Of a DNA stretch of 64,000 nucleotides, positions 60,925-64,000 are shown piece after piece; positions within the stretch are counted from its first letter, which is position 1, and every line of letters begins with the position of its first letter. The stretch is from the NCBI RefSeq assembly GCF_014595885.1, contig NZ_JABUKC010000001.1, positions 1 through 64,000 of the forward strand. The letters are read 5' to 3'. Made by a program: the position numbers and the translations under genes. The DNA comes from Microcella alkalica (GTDB lineage Bacteria > Actinomycetota > Actinomycetes > Actinomycetales > Microbacteriaceae). Under the pieces are notes generated by a model. The model had not been told where the DNA came from. It worked only from the letters and a program-made list of their open reading frames with translations, and did no database searches.

Positions 60925-60981
60925 CTCTGCGAACGGCGGAAGATCGTGAACCGACGTCGCGATTTTCCGCCGTTCGCAGAG
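60925..60981. repeat. 57-nt palindromic element between convergent genes
   Basis: The first 17 bp of the arms (60925-60941 and 60965-60981) are perfect, and pairing extends to 25 bp with two G-U-type positions and a 7-nt loop. It lies between the DUF202 pair and the convergent oxidoreductase, where it could serve as a bidirectional terminator. Its A/T-containing core differs from the host-like flanks. Confidence 0.75.
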
Positions 60982-61072
60982 GGTGCGTCGCGACCGCCCC
61001 TGGGGAGAGGCGGGCCGTGCGACGGCCCGCACTCGACCGACCGGCGTTAGCGTGCGCCGCGCCCGCGGCGAC

Positions 61073-61157
61073 CGCGGCATGCCCGGCGACCCCGTCACCC
61101 GCGGCATGCCCGGCGACCGCGTCACCCGCGGCGCGCCGGGCCACCAGAACCCGCGGC
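61073..61157. repeat. 27-nt tandem repeat, about three copies
   Basis: A unit containing GGCATGCCCGGCGACC recurs with a 27-nt period (for example at 61077 and 61104), with a third degraded copy from about 61131. With the palindrome at 60925-60981 it accounts for most of the 312-nt gap 60885-61196, in which no gene is seen. Confidence 0.75.
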
Positions 61158-61196
61158 ATCGGCTGCGCGAGCGGTCCGCCGCCACCGCGGCCGTGC

Positions 61197-62819
61197 TCAG
61201 CGGCTCTCGAGCACCGCCATCGCCGCGTTGTGCCCGCCGATCGCCGAGACCGCGCCGCCGCGCTGCGCGCCCGAGCCGCAGAAGAAGATGCCCGGCAGGC
61301 CCGTGTCGACGCCCCAGCGCGCGGCGGGCGTCGAGAGGTCGGCGCCGTCCTCCGCGAACGGCCACGACAGGTCGCCGTGGAAGATGCTGCCGCCCGGCAG
61401 GCGCAGCGCGTGCTCGAGGTCGCGCGTCGTCTTCGTCTCCAGGCACGGGTCGCCGTTGCCGTCGGTGAGCAGGAGGTCTCCGATCGGCTCGGCGAGCACC
61501 GAGTTCAGCGAGTCGAGCACGCCGCGCTCGAGGCGGGCGCGCATCGCATCGTTCGTGCCCTCGGTGAGCAGGCGGTCGGGAGTGTGGAGGGCGAAGACCG
61601 TGAGCGTCTGCGCGCCGGCCGCCTGCAGCTCGGGCGACAGGATCGAGGGGTCGGTGAGTGAGTGGCAGTAGATCTCCGCCGGGATCGGGTCGGGCACCGC
61701 GCCGCCCGCGGCCGCGTCGTAGGCGGCCTGCAGCTGCGTCCACGTCTCGTTGATGTGGAACGTGCCGCCGAACGCCGCCGCAGGGTCGACGCTCGCGTCG
61801 CGCAGGCGAGGAAGCCGGCGCAGCAGCATGTTGACCTTCACCTGGGCGCCCTCGGCGTCGGGGCAGGCGGTGCCGTGCTCGTCGTCGGCCGTGGCGCCGC
61901 CGGCGGCGAGCAGGCGCGCGAGCTCCTGCGGCGAGCATCCGACGAGCACGTGGTCGGCCGCGATGCGGCGCTCGGTCGCGCCGTCGCCGCTGCCGCCTGA
62001 CCCGCCCTGCCGCACCGTCACGACGCGGTCCGGGCTCAGTGCGGTCACCTCGGCGTTCGGGGTGAGGATGCTCCCCGCGAGCCGCGCCGCCCGCGCGAGC
62101 TCGCCGCTCACCGCCCCCATGCCGCCGACCGGCACGTTCCAGTCGCCCGTGCCGCCGCCGATCACGTGGTACAGGTAGCAGCGGTTGGCGGTGAGCGTGG
62201 CATCCACGTTCGGGGCGAAGGTGCCGATGAGCGCGTCGGTGTAGACCACCCCGCGCACGAGGTCGTCGGCGAAGGTGCCCTCGATCGTCTCGCCGACGGG
62301 TCGCTCGATGAGGGCATCCCACACCGCATCGTCGGCGACGGCCGCCCGAGCCTCCGATCGCGTCAGCAGCGGGTCGGTCACCGTCGGGAACAGCGCGCGG
62401 GCGAGCCGCTGCGTTCCCTCGTAGAAGCGGCCCCACGCCTCGGCGTCGGCGCCCGCGCCGAGGGCAGCGAACGAGGCGGCGGTCGCGGCGGCGTCGTGGT
62501 TGTCGACGAGCAGCCCGCGGTCGGTGCCGGGCAGCGGGGTGTACGACGAGTAGCGGCGCGGCGCGAGGCGGATGCTCAAGCCCAGGTCGTCGATGATGCG
62601 CTGGGGCAGCAGGCTCACGAGGTACGAGTAGCGGCTGAGCCGGGCATCCACGTCGGGGAAGGCCTGGGCGGAGATCGCGGCGCCGCCGAGCACGTCGAGC
62701 CGCTCGAGCACCTCGACCTCGAGGCCCGCACGGCTCAGGTAGGCGGCCGCGGCGAGGGCGTTGTGGCCCCCGCCGATGATGACGACGTCGCGGCGCTCGG
62801 TGGACGGGATCACGGGCAC
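61197..62819 (-). CDS. Phytoene-desaturase-like NAD(P)/FAD-dependent oxidoreductase
   Basis: The 540-aa flavoprotein has an N-terminal FAD motif (DVVIIGGGHNALAAAAYLSRAGLEVEVLERLDVLGGAA) and the C-terminal GIFFCGSGAQRGGAVSAIGGHNAAM characteristic of the CrtI/PYROXD2-like superfamily. It is more like the PYROXD2/CrtO-type oxidoreductases than canonical CrtI and is not adjacent to crtB, so a carotenoid role is possible but unproven. The start is a GTG at 62819 with AAGGAG about 10 nt upstream. Confidence 0.83.
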   Translation of the reverse strand: MPVIPSTERRDVVIIGGGHNALAAAAYLSRAGLEVEVLERLDVLGGAAISAQAFPDVDARLSRYSYLVSLLPQRIIDDLGLSIRLAPRRYSSYTPLPGTDRGLLVDNHDAAATAASFAALGAGADAEAWGRFYEGTQRLARALFPTVTDPLLTRSEARAAVADDAVWDALIERPVGETIEGTFADDLVRGVVYTDALIGTFAPNVDATLTANRCYLYHVIGGGTGDWNVPVGGMGAVSGELARAARLAGSILTPNAEVTALSPDRVVTVRQGGSGGSGDGATERRIAADHVLVGCSPQELARLLAAGGATADDEHGTACPDAEGAQVKVNMLLRRLPRLRDASVDPAAAFGGTFHINETWTQLQAAYDAAAGGAVPDPIPAEIYCHSLTDPSILSPELQAAGAQTLTVFALHTPDRLLTEGTNDAMRARLERGVLDSLNSVLAEPIGDLLLTDGNGDPCLETKTTRDLEHALRLPGGSIFHGDLSWPFAEDGADLSTPAARWGVDTGLPGIFFCGSGAQRGGAVSAIGGHNAAMAVLESR

Positions 62820-62893
62820 GGGCTCCTTCGCGGCGGTGCGATCCCGCGGCGTCGCGGGTCGAGTTCCGTCAGCCTACGACGGCGCCGCCAGGC

Positions 62894-63088
62894 TCACTGT
62901 GCCCGTCGGCGACCGACGGCGATATAGGTCACGATCGCCGCGACCAAACCCGCGCCCACGGCGATGAAGAGTCGCGCGAAGACGTCGAGGTCGGTGCCGA
63001 TAGCGAGCGCAATGCTCACGACCGTGATGACGACGAGGAGTGCGACAGTGGCGGCGACGTCGGCTCGCGGTTTCCGTTGATTGCTCAT
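62894..63088 (-). CDS. Small two-helix membrane protein
   Basis: The 64-aa protein has a basic N-terminus (SNQRKPRADVAA), two hydrophobic helices (TVALLVVITVVSIALAI and RLFIAVGAGLVAAIVTYIAVG) and a RRRAQ end. It has no recognisable family beyond small actinobacterial membrane proteins. The ATG at 63088 has TACGGT (reverse, 63095-63100) 6 nt upstream, so it is leaderless, with its promoter at the 3' end of the LysR gene. Confidence 0.7.
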   Translation of the reverse strand: MSNQRKPRADVAATVALLVVITVVSIALAIGTDLDVFARLFIAVGAGLVAAIVTYIAVGRRRAQ

Positions 63089-63105
63089 GTTGTGACCGTA
63101 GTGGG

Positions 63106-64000
63106 TTACGGCGCGACAGCGCGAGCGAGCATCCCTCGCACGGCGACGATCGCGGGGCGGTCGGCCGACGAGCGACGCGCGGCCGTGAACACCTCGCGCG
63201 CGGGCGCTCCCGGCAGGTCGACGAGCCGTACGGGCGCGCGGCCGCCCATCCACAGCAGGTCGGGCAGCAGGGCGACGGCGTGGCCGGCCTCGATGAGCCG
63301 CACGTGCGCCTGCAGGTCGGCGGTCTCGAAACGCACGTCGGGCTCGAAGCCCGCGAGGCGGCACTGCTGCTCGGCCCAGTGGCGGCTGGCGGTGCCGCGC
63401 GGCTCCATGACCCACGCGGCGTCGGCGACGTCGACGAGCGACCGCACCCGCGACCGCGACCGCACGCCGAGCCGCAGGGCGTCGCGGTGCAGCGGCACGC
63501 GGTCGAGCTCGCGCCGCAGCGGGGCGGCGTGCGCGGGGTACTGCTCGGCGATGACGAGGTCGAACTCCCGCGCCCACACCTCGTCGAGCGCGCTCTCGGG
63601 CTCGCGCTGGGTCACCTCGACGCGCAGCGACGGATGCTCGGCCTCGAGCAGCGAGAGCGCGCGAGGCACGATGCCCAGAGCCGCCGACTGGAACACCGCG
63701 AGCCGCACGGTTCCGCGCAGCGGCTCGTCCGCGGTCGCGGCCACGGATGCTCCGAGCGCCGACTCGAGGCGCTCCATCTCGTCGAGGACGCGGCCCGCAC
63801 CCTCGGCGAGCAGCTCGCCCTGCGGGGTCAGCTGCACGCCCCGGCCGACGCGCTCGAGCAGCGGCACGCCCGCCTCGAGCTCGAGCTGGGCGAGCTGCTG
63901 CGAGATCGTCGACGGGCTGTACGACAGGGCGCGGGCGACGGCGTGCACGGTGCCGCGTCGGTGCAGCTCGCGCAGCAGGCTCAGGCGGCGCACGTCGAGC
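63106..64000 (-). CDS. LysR family transcriptional regulator (5' end beyond window)
   Basis: The visible protein has a LysR winged helix (RRLSLLRELHRRGTVHAVARALSYSPSTISQQLAQLELEAGVPLLER) and an effector-binding domain (GTVRLAVFQSAALGIVPRALSLLEAEHPSLRVEVTQREP). An in-frame GTG exists at 63993, but the codons before it (Leu-Asp) fit the usual LysR start M-L-D-x-R-R-L, so translation probably begins just outside the window. The target and inducer are unknown. Confidence 0.88.
   Translation of the reverse strand, partial: LDVRRLSLLRELHRRGTVHAVARALSYSPSTISQQLAQLELEAGVPLLERVGRGVQLTPQGELLAEGAGRVLDEMERLESALGASVAATADEPLRGTVRLAVFQSAALGIVPRALSLLEAEHPSLRVEVTQREPESALDEVWAREFDLVIAEQYPAHAAPLRRELDRVPLHRDALRLGVRSRSRVRSLVDVADAAWVMEPRGTASRHWAEQQCRLAGFEPDVRFETADLQAHVRLIEAGHAVALLPDLLWMGGRAPVRLVDLPGAPAREVFTAARRSSADRPAIVAVRGMLARAVAP

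Noticed and set aside
61197-62819. Calling this gene phytoene desaturase (crtI) as part of the crtY-blh pathway.
   Set aside because: It is 55 kb away, not next to crtB/crtE, and resembles the broader PYROXD2/CrtO-like group, so only a family-level call is justified.

Overview
The window is a high-GC, gene-dense chromosomal segment of an actinobacterium, most likely from the family Microbacteriaceae. Evidence for this is the strong G/C preference at third codon positions, a NucS mismatch endonuclease, IdeR/DtxR-type iron boxes, a coproporphyrin-type heme operon with hemQ, a [2Fe-2S]-type ferrochelatase, LAxTG (sortase E-type) surface anchors, and many leaderless genes whose TAnnnT -10 box lies 6-8 nt before the start codon. 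I do not assign a genus.

Layout. 1-1.4 kb: a visibly lower-GC remnant of an OLD-family nuclease lacking its Walker A half, probably horizontally acquired debris. 1.4-4 kb: YaeQ, a GNAT acetyltransferase, and an XRE-cupin regulator with an EamA exporter behind a palindromic operator. 4-6.3 kb: crtY-blh, which makes beta-carotene and then retinal; no rhodopsin is in the window. 6.4-10 kb: a copper module (HMA chaperone, DUF305 lipoprotein, CopA ATPase) behind two near-identical CsoR-like operator/promoters. 10-13.5 kb: aldehyde dehydrogenase plus GMC oxidoreductase. 13.7-16.3 kb: a type III polyketide cluster (ketosynthase, ICMT-type methyltransferase, FAD monooxygenase). 16.3-22.4 kb: HAD phosphatase, nucS, P-loop kinase, SDR, MFS/LacI pair, CsbD. 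22.4-24.5 kb: KtrB/KtrA-type potassium uptake. 24.5-30.1 kb: MATE, MFS, M13 peptidase, and a serine hydrolase of class A beta-lactamase fold.

30.1-37 kb holds the most distinctive locus: two tandem paralogous surface proteins (1319 and 735 aa), each with a signal peptide, Cys-delimited repeats or modules and a C-terminal LALTG anchor. Each is preceded by a homologous promoter plus leader of about 200 nt and followed by a homologous hairpin terminator, so the whole transcription unit looks duplicated.

37-46.8 kb is the heme locus: hemA diverges from an overlapping operon hemE-hemY-hemQ-hemH-hemC-hemB-hemL; hemD lies alone at 54.8 kb. 47-53.4 kb is an iron-siderophore import locus (two tandem binding proteins, ATPase, two permeases, siderophore-interacting reductase) under two iron boxes. 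53.5-57.3 kb has YtxH / holin-X-like / DUF3618 proteins, hemD, pfkA and a DUF4190-like protein. 57.3-64 kb has a PPOX gene broken by one amber codon, an AlkA-type glycosylase, GNAT, thioesterase, two DUF202 proteins, a carotenoid-desaturase-like oxidoreductase, a small membrane protein and a LysR regulator running off the end.

Intergenic spaces carry structured DNA: two 85-nt elements of one repeat family, other long inverted repeats, and short tandem repeats. No rRNA, tRNA, CRISPR array or intact insertion sequence was recognised.
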